Shown in pieces: positions 54,049 to 62,159 of a stretch of DNA of 64,000 nucleotides (position 1 is its first letter; each line of letters starts with the position of its first letter). The notes below the pieces were generated by a model. It was not told where the DNA came from. It did not search any database and saw only the letters and a list, made by a program, of their open reading frames with translations. A program made the translations under genes and the position numbers. Source of the DNA: DAOVXM01 sp963746255 (lineage in GTDB: Bacteria; Chloroflexota; Anaerolineae; Anaerolineales; UBA4823); the NCBI GenBank assembly GCA_963746255.1, contig CAVVAJ010000007.1:1054001-1118000 (forward strand). Direction: 5' to 3'.

Positions 54049-54955
54049 ACTTGATGGAATTTAATTCGCGTAGCACTTTATTGGCTTGATCCTCGGAAAT
54101 GGACATAAGAGGAGGCCGCACCGACCATGTTGGCAGGTTGTGTTGAAGTGGGAGTAAGGCTTTTATAAGTGGTGGGAATGGAGCATGTTTTTCTGCCACT
54201 GCGCGCACTTGGGTTAAATACTCTTGGAACAAAGTTGTGTCTTCGGCATGATGAAAAGCATCCCATAGCTGGCGGATCATCGGTGAATGCGTATTCGATA
54301 AGGCAGTTATACAACCTGACCCCCCTCCATTCAATGTTTCCGTAATTAGCCGATCATTCCCGGTGAGAATGGTTAAATCGTTCCGAAATTTCTTTGCAAG
54401 CTTGCTCCCAAAATTGGAGTCACCAGAAGAATCTTTTATCCCAACCAGTTGGTCTGGGAATTTAGACTTAAGTCGGGACAGCAATTCAAGACTGAAAGCT
54501 ACCCCTGATACCGCAGGGATATGATAGACAAATAGTGCACCCCGTTTTGGAACTCCCTGCTGAATTAGCGCACTAAACCAGGAAAATAATCCGTCATCGG
54601 ACACAGATTTATAATAATAGGGAGGCAGGACGACAACACCCTGGTATCCCAGGTCAAATGCAGCTTTGGTTAAACTAATAGTTTCATGAAGACTTGGCGT
54701 ACCAGTACCAGCAAATAGGGAAAAGTCCCGCTGGGAACTTTGCACCGCTATAGCTGCTTCCAATATAACCTGGCGCTCTTCCGGAGAAAAAGATGGTCCT
54801 TCTCCCGTTGTTCCTAATATTAACGCACCGTGGCATCCACGGTTGGCAAGGAAATCTAGATAGATCGGTAGTGATTCAAGATCTAATGAACCGTCTTGAA
54901 GTATAGGCGTAATGGCAGCTGCGTAAATACCAGCCATGGAATTATGAGCTTGCAT
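54032..54955 (-). CDS. DapA-family aldolase (dihydrodipicolinate synthase/NAL superfamily)
   Basis: A TIM-barrel class I lyase. GALILGTTGEGPSFSPEER near residue 43-61 is the pyruvate-binding region, the Tyr is in VLPPYYYK near 113, VYHIPAVSG near 142-150 follows, and the Schiff-base Lys is in LVGIKDSSGDS near 171. The set of four positions is intact. Family members make dihydrodipicolinate or cleave sialic acid, sugar acids or hydroxyproline derivatives; the divergent sugar ABC transporter genes favour a catabolic role. The start at 54955 is supported by TATAAT six bases upstream; an inner ATG at 54937 is possible. Confidence 0.88.
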   Translation of the reverse strand: MQAHNSMAGIYAAAITPILQDGSLDLESLPIYLDFLANRGCHGALILGTTGEGPSFSPEERQVILEAAIAVQSSQRDFSLFAGTGTPSLHETISLTKAAFDLGYQGVVVLPPYYYKSVSDDGLFSWFSALIQQGVPKRGALFVYHIPAVSGVAFSLELLSRLKSKFPDQLVGIKDSSGDSNFGSKLAKKFRNDLTILTGNDRLITETLNGGGSGCITALSNTHSPMIRQLWDAFHHAEDTTLFQEYLTQVRAVAEKHAPFPPLIKALLPLQHNLPTWSVRPPLMSISEDQANKVLRELNSIKYEANY

Positions 54956-54961
54956 ACGGTG

Positions 54962-54967
54962 ATTATA
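54962..54967 (-). promoter_or_regulatory. TATAAT box for the DapA-like gene, leaderless geometry
   Basis: On the minus strand TATAAT is followed by CACCGT and then the ATG at 54955, so the transcript would start at the initiation codon. No -35 match at the expected distance. Confidence 0.5.
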
Positions 54968-54995
54968 CTGGATTTGCACCCTGATTTGGTGGCCT

Positions 54996-55035
54996 CGAAT
55001 TGCCTCAGTAGTGAGATTATTATTGAGGCAATTCG
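54996..55035. promoter_or_regulatory. 12-base inverted repeat between divergent promoters
   Basis: CGAATTGCCTCA (54996-55007) and TGAGGCAATTCG (55024-55035) are exact complements with a 16-base spacer. A third partial copy, GGGGCAATTC, follows at 55035-55044. The site lies between the dapA-like promoter and the permease promoter and is probably a regulator-binding site. Confidence 0.6.
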
Positions 55036-55041
55036 GGGCAA

Positions 55042-55070
55042 TTCATACTACAAAGATATTTTGATATACT
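55042..55070 (+). promoter_or_regulatory. Promoter for the sugar ABC genes
   Basis: TTCATA at 55042-55047 and TATACT at 55065-55070, 17 bases apart, the latter preceded by TG one base upstream (extended -10). Confidence 0.5.
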
Positions 55071-55124
55071 AGATATTCATATTACTTCTTAGGTGAAGGA
55101 GGCAATTTTACTGCATCTGCGGCA

Positions 55125-55919
55125 ATGAATGTTTTCACCGTATTGGTATTAGCAATTTGGAGCATGGCACGCATCGTCTCGGACGGCTCCGTACATGGAG
55201 CGCCAGCTGAATTCAGATTATGGTCAACTGAATTTACTCTTGTTGTGTTCAGTCACGTTTGGAGCAAGCCATCGCAATCGTTAATGATCCCCGGTTTAGC
55301 GCGGAACAGCTTAATAGTTTCAGGTGGCGCAGCAGTAATTACCGTAGTATTTGGCCTCAGTATGGCTTATGCATTTGCTCGATATCGCTTTCCAGGACGA
55401 CAAACTGGGTTATTTATTGTATTCCTTGGCGCATTTCTCCCACCGGTCGCATTAGTGACTACCTTATACATCCGATTATCAAGTATTGGCATAGGAACAA
55501 ATTTACTTGGACTAGTGATGGTCTACACTGCTTTTGCCATGCCTTTCTGTATCTGGAATATGCGTAACGCTTTCCGAGCAGTTCCAATAGAGCTCTAGGA
55601 GGCTGCTTTTCTTGATGGTGCATCTTTTTTCGACCCTTCGATTGGTTACGATACCGTTAACTCTACCAGCAATCGCGGTAACCGCGCTGCTCGCTTTTTT
55701 GATTGGTTATACAGAATTTGCTATCGGCTGGTTGTTTGTCGAAAATAGCAGTAATGATACCTTGGCCATGGCAGTCTCTGGTATGATGAGGCAAACTCGT
55801 GCTGGATGGAGCCGATTTCCGCCATAGCAATTCTTATGAGAATTCCTGTGGTAATCATTTTATTGGCTTTGCACCACTACTTTTTCACGGGTTTTTTGGT
55901 AGGAACTATCGATAGCTAA
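55125..55919 (+). pseudogene. MalG-type sugar ABC permease, inactivated
   Basis: A binding-protein-dependent permease of the maltose/sugar type whose frame is broken three times. Helices and AYAFARYRFPGR read normally up to FRAVPIEL. A TAG at 55596-55598 then stands where Glu of the EAA loop is expected (EL-stop-EAAFLDGAS). A shift near 55622 moves to LTLPAIAVTALLAFLIGYTE and FAIGWLFVE. Another near 55815 gives EPISAIAILMRIPVVIILLA and the C-terminus ending at 55919. The EAA loop is the ATPase contact, so no working product is expected. Confidence 0.88.
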
Positions 55920-55933
55920 TATTTGGTGATTTA

Positions 55934-57244
55934 ATGAAACTAAAGAATATTTTCTTAATAATTTCACTTATTCTTGCTGCGCTGTTCGATATTGGCTGCA
56001 GTAATGTGGATCAACCTACACTATCCGCTCCATCCCCAACCAGTACAGTGGCGAGCACACCTACAGCCCATACGACACCAACCCGAGTGGTCATTAGCGG
56101 TACGGTTAGTATCTGGCATTCATATGAAGACCCTTATATCACTGCATTGCTTCGTCAAATTGACGCTTTTCATAAAATCTATCCGGATGTTCAATTCGAT
56201 GTTACATATATTCCAAACATCGATTTAAAAGCCAGCTTCATACAAGCGGCCAGTGATGGATATGCACCGAGTTTGCTGCTCGGTTCTGGTGAATGGGGCC
56301 CGGAGTTATTTGACGGAAATTTAATAACTAGCATAGGAGGTGTGGTATCTGCGGATGCACTCAACAATCTTAACTCTGCAGCAGTGGATGCCGCCAAGTA
56401 TCATGGTGAATTAATCGGGCTACCCATCACTATTGAAGGGGTTGTGTTGTACCGGAATAGAGAAATCGTTAACAGTTCACCTTCTACCTTTTCCGATATG
56501 GTCTCCCTTTCTCAAGATGCGACACAAGGTGATATTATCGGTGCATATTTAGATCGCAGTTATTTCTACTCTGGGGGGCTTTTAGAAGGATTGGGTGGCA
56601 GGTTGATGGATGAGAGTGGGATGCCCGCGTTTAATAATGAACAAGGCTTGAATTGGTTGGGGTTGTTACAGTCTTTTGAACTCGCTGGTCCCACAGACTT
56701 TTTCACTGATCAAGACTTCCAACAATTTATTGATGGCCGGGTTGGTTTTGTAATTGATACTACGCAACGCAGAACTGAGCTGGTTGAAGGTTTGGGTGCT
56801 GACCGGATCGTAATAGATCCTTGGCCTTTATATAATGATGGCCACTTATCCGGTTTTGTAACCGCGGACAATATCTATCTCACTCCACGAGCTCTCGATG
56901 ATAAGCATGACGTGTCACTTAGATTTGCAGAATATATGATCTCACCGGATTCTCAATCATTATTTGCCGAAACTGGTCTGATCCCAGCAATAAGTGGTTC
57001 GCCAGTCGTCTTGGCGGGTTCCGGATTGCGTATCGATGATCCTCTAATCAGCCAAGCTATGTTTTCTTTGGTTGAGGGAGCAGCATATCCAGTACTTCCA
57101 CAAGCAGCAGTGTACCAAAACGCGATGGATATTGCGTTGCAATCTGTCTTTAACGGATTAGTTACGCCTGAAGAAGCCCTCCAGAATGCGTATGACGACA
57201 TAATTTCGGCTCTCGCTGATTTCGAAGCAACGCCAACCCCATGA
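55934..57244 (+). CDS. Extracellular sugar-binding protein of an ABC transporter (family 1)
   Basis: A 436-residue secreted solute-binding protein. The N-terminal signal segment ends in LFDIGC, a poor but possible lipobox, followed by a Ser/Thr/Pro linker to about residue 50. The mature fold begins GTVSIWHSYEDPYITALLRQ (about 57-76), typical of family 1 sugar-binding proteins, and includes AEYMISPDSQSLFAETGLIPA near 334 (in parts). The adjacent permease is a pseudogene and no ATPase or second permease is present here. It may therefore be orphaned or served by permeases elsewhere. Confidence 0.87.
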   Translation: MKLKNIFLIISLILAALFDIGCSNVDQPTLSAPSPTSTVASTPTAHTTPTRVVISGTVSIWHSYEDPYITALLRQIDAFHKIYPDVQFDVTYIPNIDLKASFIQAASDGYAPSLLLGSGEWGPELFDGNLITSIGGVVSADALNNLNSAAVDAAKYHGELIGLPITIEGVVLYRNREIVNSSPSTFSDMVSLSQDATQGDIIGAYLDRSYFYSGGLLEGLGGRLMDESGMPAFNNEQGLNWLGLLQSFELAGPTDFFTDQDFQQFIDGRVGFVIDTTQRRTELVEGLGADRIVIDPWPLYNDGHLSGFVTADNIYLTPRALDDKHDVSLRFAEYMISPDSQSLFAETGLIPAISGSPVVLAGSGLRIDDPLISQAMFSLVEGAAYPVLPQAAVYQNAMDIALQSVFNGLVTPEEALQNAYDDIISALADFEATPTP

Positions 57245-57383
57245 ATCTTACTCCGCGGAATAAAATATTTTGATACCAAACGCAAAAATATAAAGTTGGG
57301 CAGATTAGTGATACATAATTCACTGTATATCGGTATCAGGTGAATTGCATATAGGAAATAGTACTTTTGTTTTTGCAGAGTTA

Positions 57384-57419
57384 TGATACTTTACACTATA
57401 CAAATAAGATAAAGTATCA
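57384..57419. promoter_or_regulatory. Inverted repeat over a promoter of the oxidoreductase operon
   Basis: TGATACTTTA (57384-57393) and TAAAGTATCA (57410-57419) are exact complements with a 16-base spacer. A weak promoter, TTGCAG at 57373 and TATACA at 57397-57402, overlaps it. This position suits a repressor site. Confidence 0.5.
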
Positions 57420-57475
57420 GAGAATCGGGATATATATCTAAATCGACCAAAGTACTCAGATAAGGAGGTTCGTCA

Positions 57476-57724
57476 ATGCCCGTAAAGGGATGGATTGAAG
57501 TCGATGAACTATACTGCAAAGGTTGTGATCTTTGTGTGAGTGTCTGCCCCCCAGAAGTTCTACATTTGGATATGGAGCATCTAACTCCAAAAGGCTACCA
57601 TCCAGCCCACCTCATCGCCGATGGCTGCACAGGCTGTGGTATCTGTGCAGTGATTTGTCCTGAAGCTGCAATAACCGTGTATCGCGAAGCCCATGCTCGA
57701 CGAGCACGGGCCGCGGCGACCTAG
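57476..57724 (+). CDS. Ferredoxin-type delta subunit, 2-oxoacid:ferredoxin oxidoreductase
   Basis: An 82-residue protein with two [4Fe-4S] motifs, CKGCDLCVSVCP (about residues 14-25) and CTGCGICAVICP (about 49-60). It is the electron-carrier subunit of a 2-oxoacid oxidoreductase and sits first in the operon. AAGGAGG precedes the ATG. The next gene starts ten bases after its stop. Confidence 0.92.
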   Translation: MPVKGWIEVDELYCKGCDLCVSVCPPEVLHLDMEHLTPKGYHPAHLIADGCTGCGICAVICPEAAITVYREAHARRARAAAT

Positions 57725-57734
57725 GAGTTTTGTG

Positions 57735-58868
57735 ATGCCAAGAGAACTATTGAAAGGTAATAACGCCATGGCTGAAGCGGCAATTCGAGCCGGCGTGGAA
57801 GCCTACTTTGGCTATCCAATCACCCCCCAAACAGAATTGCTGGAATACATGTCCCTTAGGATGCCGCAGCTCGGGAGAACCTTTCTCCAAGCAGAGAGCG
57901 AGGTAGCAGCGATTAATATGGTTTATGGTGCTGCTTGTACCGGGGTTCGAGTGATGAGTTCATCCTCCAGCCCCGGTGTTAGTTTAATGATGGAAGGCAT
58001 CTCCTATATCGCCGGAACTGAGGTCCCAGTAGTGCTGATCGATGTCGTGCGAGGAGGACCTGGTCTTGGTAATATCGCGCCATCACAAGGAGACTATAAC
58101 CAAATTGTGCATGGCGGTGGGCATGGGGACTATCACCCGATTGTACTGGCACCTTCAAGCGTGCAGGAAGCTATTGATTTAACCTATGGCGCCTTTGAGT
58201 TAGCTGAGAAATACCGGGCGATAGTAATTATTATGGCAGACGGAAGTATTGGCCAGATGATGGAACCAGCCGAATTGCCACCAATGCGCCCCATTCGACC
58301 AGATTATCCCGATTGGTCCGTACGCGGCGCTCAGGGACGTGAACCTCGCTCATTGAGTTCGATTTACATAGATCCAGTCGATGATGAAGTCATGAACTAT
58401 CGCTTGATGACACGCTGGGAAGTTATTCGGGAAAATGAAGTGCATTATAAGGAATATTTTCTGGATGATGCTGAGATTGTTGTCGTGGGTTATGGGACAG
58501 CAGGTAGAATTGCATATTCTGCAGTTCGTACTGCACGCGCAGAAGGTATACCTGTAGGCTTGTTGCGCCCGGTCAGTTTGAGCCCGTTTCCGATCGAACA
58601 GATAGGGGTGGTTGCGGACCATGCTCAGGCAATTCTTGTAACTGAGATGAACGCTGGCCAGATGCTGGATGATGTATTGCGTGGGGTGAAGGGACGTATC
58701 CCGGTTGAGTTCTACGGTCGTATGGGAGGGATTATGCCTTTTCCGGATGAGCTCCTGAATGAAATACGCCGTATGGCTAGTGAACCACTAGTAATAGAGA
58801 ATAACCCGCGTAAAAAATGGCTGGATCGCATGTCCCAAATAATTGATGATATGCAGGTTGTTAATTAG
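57735..58868 (+). CDS. 2-oxoacid:acceptor oxidoreductase, alpha subunit
   Basis: The pyrimidine-binding alpha subunit of an enzyme oxidising 2-oxoacids to acyl-CoA with ferredoxin reduction. LLKGNNAMAEAAIRAGVEAYFGYPITPQTELLEYM (read in parts, about residues 5-39) and QAESEVAAINMVYGAACTG near 54-72 are characteristic of the KorA/VorB type. GPGLGNIAPSQGDYNQIVHGGGHGD near 115 (in parts) is also conserved. At 377 residues it is a separate alpha subunit, as in four-subunit enzymes. ATG 57735 has AGGAG at 57723-57727. Whether the substrate is 2-oxoglutarate or branched-chain 2-oxoacids is open. Confidence 0.92.
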   Translation: MPRELLKGNNAMAEAAIRAGVEAYFGYPITPQTELLEYMSLRMPQLGRTFLQAESEVAAINMVYGAACTGVRVMSSSSSPGVSLMMEGISYIAGTEVPVVLIDVVRGGPGLGNIAPSQGDYNQIVHGGGHGDYHPIVLAPSSVQEAIDLTYGAFELAEKYRAIVIIMADGSIGQMMEPAELPPMRPIRPDYPDWSVRGAQGREPRSLSSIYIDPVDDEVMNYRLMTRWEVIRENEVHYKEYFLDDAEIVVVGYGTAGRIAYSAVRTARAEGIPVGLLRPVSLSPFPIEQIGVVADHAQAILVTEMNAGQMLDDVLRGVKGRIPVEFYGRMGGIMPFPDELLNEIRRMASEPLVIENNPRKKWLDRMSQIIDDMQVVN

Positions 58869-58878
58869 GTAGGTGACT

Positions 58879-59655
58879 ATGGTGACTAATACGGTTACTC
58901 AAGTCGTGTACAGCAGGCCAGAATCATTGTCCAATGTACCCACTCATTATTGTCCAGGTTGCACGCATGGTGTCGCACATCGTTTAATTGGCGAAGTGCT
59001 CGATGAGATGGGGGTGAGGGATCGCACTATCGGTGTGGCACCTGTTGGCTGTTCGGTATTTGCATATAACTATTTCAACTGTGATTTTGTAGAAGCTGCC
59101 CATGGACGGGCACCTGCAATGGCAACTGGGATTAAGCGTGTCCTACCGGACCGGATCGTATTTACTTACCAAGGTGATGGCGACCTAGCTTCGATAGGGA
59201 TGGCGGAAATTATCCATGCCGCCGGTCGTGGTGAAAACTTGACTGTTATATTTATCAATAATGCTATTTTCGGGATGACCGGCGGCCAGATGGCGCCAAC
59301 AACTTTACCTGGACAAAAAACAACCTCATCCCCATTAGGTCGTGATATTGAGCTAATGGGATTTCCCCTGAATATGGCCGAGATGTTATCAACCTTGGAT
59401 GGTGCTGGTTATATCGTCCGGCGCAGTTTGCATGATGTTACAAATATCCGAAAAGCCAAGAGAGCCATTCGATTGGCATTTGAAGCACAACAGCGGGGTT
59501 TAGGTTTCTCAATGGTTGAATTGTTATCCACTTGTCCGACCAATTGGGGAATGACACCGCTGCAGGCTCTATCATGGGTTGAAGAAAGAATGCTGCCCGT
59601 TTTTCCATTGGATGATTATAAAGTGACTGCTGAATTGGCTGGTTTGAGGTTGTGA
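58879..59655 (+). CDS. 2-oxoacid:acceptor oxidoreductase, beta subunit (TPP-binding)
   Basis: The thiamine diphosphate-binding beta subunit, 258 residues. THYCPGCTHGVAHRLIGEVL near residue 23-42 contributes the cluster/substrate region, and the TPP motif is QGDGDLASIGMAEI near 97-110 with INNAIFGMTGGQMAPTT near 127-143. The start is ATG 58879 behind AGGTAGG; a GTG at 58873 is also in frame. Together with the alpha, gamma and delta subunits it makes a complete Kor/Vor-type enzyme. Confidence 0.92.
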   Translation: MVTNTVTQVVYSRPESLSNVPTHYCPGCTHGVAHRLIGEVLDEMGVRDRTIGVAPVGCSVFAYNYFNCDFVEAAHGRAPAMATGIKRVLPDRIVFTYQGDGDLASIGMAEIIHAAGRGENLTVIFINNAIFGMTGGQMAPTTLPGQKTTSSPLGRDIELMGFPLNMAEMLSTLDGAGYIVRRSLHDVTNIRKAKRAIRLAFEAQQRGLGFSMVELLSTCPTNWGMTPLQALSWVEERMLPVFPLDDYKVTAELAGLRL

Positions 59656-59670
59656 GAGGAGGCTCCTAGC

Positions 59671-60231
59671 ATGCAAACAGAAATCATCATCGCAGGATTT
59701 GGTGGACAAGGCGTCCTCTTTGCAGGGCAAGTTCTGGCATATGCTGCTATGGACAATGGCTTAGAAGTAACTTGGATACCATCCTATGGTCCGGAGATGC
59801 GCGGAGGGACTGCAAACTGTACGGTAATCGTGTCATCAGAAACTATCGGATCTCCCCTTGTCCTCAATCCGAGGGCTGCGATTGTACTGAATTTACCTTC
59901 TTTGGACAAATATGAACCTTTGGTCCAACCAGGCGGTGTTCTTGTTGCTAATTCGTCCTTGATTAATCGTGGACCTGAGCGTAATGATATTGATTCGATA
60001 TTCATCCCCGCAAATGAAATTGCAGAATCATTGGGGAATAAGCGATTGACCAACATGGTTGCGATAGGTGCAATGCTTGCTCGTTTACCGGTCTTATCGT
60101 TAGAAGCTATCGAGAAAGCTTTGGAAGATCATCTCCCTAAGCGGCATCAGCAGTTGCTGCCGGTAAACTTCCGCGCCTTGCGAGATGGTGGGAAGTTTGC
60201 CAGGGAATACTCCCTTGCTGAAGTCCAATAA
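59671..60231 (+). CDS. 2-oxoacid:acceptor oxidoreductase, gamma subunit
   Basis: The gamma subunit, 186 residues, opening IIIAGFGGQGVLFAGQVLAYA (read in two parts), with YGPEMRGGTANCTVIVS near 38-54 as the second family motif. It is the last gene of the operon, with AGAGGAGG just before the ATG. A hairpin follows at 60254-60286. Confidence 0.93.
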   Translation: MQTEIIIAGFGGQGVLFAGQVLAYAAMDNGLEVTWIPSYGPEMRGGTANCTVIVSSETIGSPLVLNPRAAIVLNLPSLDKYEPLVQPGGVLVANSSLINRGPERNDIDSIFIPANEIAESLGNKRLTNMVAIGAMLARLPVLSLEAIEKALEDHLPKRHQQLLPVNFRALRDGGKFAREYSLAEVQ

Positions 60232-60253
60232 GGGTACTTGACTGGGACGGTAT

Positions 60254-60286
60254 TGAGCCTCGGGGTAAGTTCTTCCCCGAGGCTCA
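60254..60286 (+). terminator. Strong hairpin after the oxidoreductase operon
   Basis: Perfect 12-base arms TGAGCCTCGGGG and CCCCGAGGCTCA with a nine-base loop. The following bases (TTGATATCTT) are only moderately T-rich, so it is a terminator or 3' stabilising hairpin. Confidence 0.65.
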
Positions 60287-60393
60287 TTGATATCTTGGTA
60301 GTAAAACCAAAGTGTGATTGAAGCATAGATAGATATGAAGTAAAATAGCGCCTGTTGTCAATCTGATAAAACAATGGCTAAAGCGATTAGAAT

Positions 60394-61110
60394 ATGCCTC
60401 GCAAATCGATCACATTCTTAATGATATTAACCACAGTGCTACTATTGTTTTCTGCTTGTACATCTCAAGTGCAAAACGAAATTGAAATTTATCCAACCAA
60501 CACTGAGGCGCCACCGACAAAGACTATAGTCCCCCCAACGGATACCCCCATAATACCAACGACGACTCAGACGAGTACTCCGACCGAGACAAATACCCCC
60601 ACGCGGACCAGTACAGCAACTGCTACCCCGACAGCTACAGCTACTGAGACATCAACCCCCACAGCTACACCGGGCACTTCAAGCTCAAGTTTCACTGGTC
60701 AAAGTGTAGATAATGCGATCCGGATCTACTTTATATCCCCCAATGCTGGCGGTCCAGCAGCATGCGGAGATTATGTGATCGGTTTCGGAATTGGGGAACC
60801 GAGAACTAGTGATATATCTGACGGGATAGAAAAAGGGTTGAAATCCTTACTTTCTTATAAATCTGAATGGGTCGGTGGCTTATATAACCCGTTAGGGCGT
60901 TCGAATATTAAAGTGGAAAGTGTCCGGTTCAATAATGGATTAGCTACTGTCAATCTGCGGGGAACTTATGTCAAGCCTGAGGACGACTGCGATAATCTAC
61001 GTGTGAAGGCGCAAGTTTGGACTACAGTTCGCCAATTCCGTGGTGTGCGAGCTACAAATATATACTTAAACGGTATCCCTTTTGGTGATAGAGTATCGAA
61101 TGATAAGTGA
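60394..61110 (+). CDS. GerMN-domain lipoprotein, tandem copy 1
   Basis: A 238-residue secreted lipoprotein. The signal peptide ends in the lipobox LFSAC (Cys at residue 22). A Thr/Pro-rich linker (about 35-95) follows, then a C-terminal domain of about 130 residues. The stretch LLSYKSEWVGGLYNPLG, then VRFNNGLATVNLRGTYV and WTTVRQFRGV, fits the GerMN fold seen in spore-germination and other cell-surface proteins. Two Cys (AACGDY and EDDCDN) are shared with the next gene's product. No sporulation gene is near, so a surface-binding role is more likely. No clear ribosome-binding site. Confidence 0.83.
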   Translation: MPRKSITFLMILTTVLLLFSACTSQVQNEIEIYPTNTEAPPTKTIVPPTDTPIIPTTTQTSTPTETNTPTRTSTATATPTATATETSTPTATPGTSSSSFTGQSVDNAIRIYFISPNAGGPAACGDYVIGFGIGEPRTSDISDGIEKGLKSLLSYKSEWVGGLYNPLGRSNIKVESVRFNNGLATVNLRGTYVKPEDDCDNLRVKAQVWTTVRQFRGVRATNIYLNGIPFGDRVSNDK

Positions 61111-61160
61111 TCCGAGTATCAGAACCTCGGAAGATCCGCGATACGTCTGAACTATATTGT

Positions 61161-61856
61161 ATGTTGAGAATAAACATTTCTTGGAGGTTTTTAATTTTGG
61201 GCTTGAGTGTCGCTCTAGCTGCTTTATCGGGCTGTGCCAACAGCGCAGATCAGTTTGTGACAACACCGATCTCAACTACACAACCTCTAGCGACCGCCAC
61301 CCAAGCTGTCCCAACAGCGACCCCCATTCCTCCAACAGTTACTCAAACTGCAACTGCGACACTAGCACCGTCTGCAACCGCAACGACACAACCTACTGAA
61401 ACACCGAGCAGCACCGCAACGGAGACACTGATACCTCCGACCCCCTCTGGTGAGGACGCAGTGTATGTGTATTACATCCAGCTTGACACCGGTGGACCGG
61501 TTTCCTGCGGCGATAGCTTGATCCGTGCAAATACCGGGACTTGGCGAACAAGTGATGTCGAAGCTGATGTCACAATCGCATTAAAGCGTTTGTTTTACAA
61601 ACGCGAGTTTATTGGCAGCCTATATAACCCTATCTTCCGCTCCAATTTGCAGGTCCAAAGTGTAGAATTTAAAGATTTCTCAGGGTATGTCGAGGTGAAT
61701 TTAGTCGGTACTTACGTTCGTTCAGGTGATCGTTGTGATGATAGCCGGGTACGGGCACAGGTTTGGACTACAATTCGCCAATTCCCAGGGGTGGAAACTG
61801 TAAAAGTGTTGTTAAATGGCAACTTATTGGGTGATATCCTAGCGACTGGAAAGTGA
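61161..61856 (+). CDS. GerMN-domain lipoprotein, tandem copy 2
   Basis: A paralogue of the previous gene, 231 residues, starting 50 bases after it. The lipobox is ALSGC (Cys near residue 22), and a Thr/Pro-rich linker (about 30-95) precedes the GerMN-like domain. SLYNPIFRSNLQVQSVEF, GYVEVNLVGTYVRSGDRCDD and AQVWTTIRQFPGVETVKVLL (in parts) align well with the first copy. Cys at SCGDS and DRCDD match the positions in copy 1 and may form a disulfide. ATG 61161 is chosen over the open frame to 61107, because the signal peptide then starts correctly. Confidence 0.84.
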   Translation: MLRINISWRFLILGLSVALAALSGCANSADQFVTTPISTTQPLATATQAVPTATPIPPTVTQTATATLAPSATATTQPTETPSSTATETLIPPTPSGEDAVYVYYIQLDTGGPVSCGDSLIRANTGTWRTSDVEADVTIALKRLFYKREFIGSLYNPIFRSNLQVQSVEFKDFSGYVEVNLVGTYVRSGDRCDDSRVRAQVWTTIRQFPGVETVKVLLNGNLLGDILATGK

Positions 61857-61971
61857 GCTTTCTCTAGTGGAGAAGCCCACTGTCTTGCACCATAATCCTT
61901 GCTTGGTTGGTTATCACGGGTAGTTTTCTCAGTATCCTAGCAAACTAAAGTAATATCTTCTGGAAATATGG

Positions 61972-62013
61972 AACAGGGAGATCCAGGCGGATCTCCCTGT
62001 TGATTTGTTTGTT
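61972..62013 (+). terminator. Intrinsic terminator between convergent genes
   Basis: Perfect 13-base arms AACAGGGAGATCC and GGATCTCCCTGTT with the loop AGGC, followed by GATTTGTTTGTT. It lies between the lipoprotein pair and the convergent ppdK gene. Confidence 0.85.
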
Positions 62014-62038
62014 CCCTTGGTCAAGATCGAGTTCTTAC

Positions 62039-62159
62039 TTATTTCATCCTATACTTCAAAGCAGCATGAGCTGCAGAAAGCCGCGCAATAGGAATGCGGA
62101 AAGGCGAGCAGCTCACGTAATTGTTACCAATTAGGTAGCAGAATTCAATCGAGTTCGGG
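62039..62159 (-). other. Out-of-frame C-terminal segment of ppdK
   Basis: A +1 shift at the CCC run (complement of 62157-62159) separates it from the main frame. The shifted frame reads NSIEFCYLIGNNYVSCSPFR and IPIARLSAAHAALKYRMK then TAA. NYVSCSPFR contains the catalytic Cys of pyruvate phosphate dikinase. One base fewer in the CCC run would restore a full-length enzyme. Confidence 0.82.
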
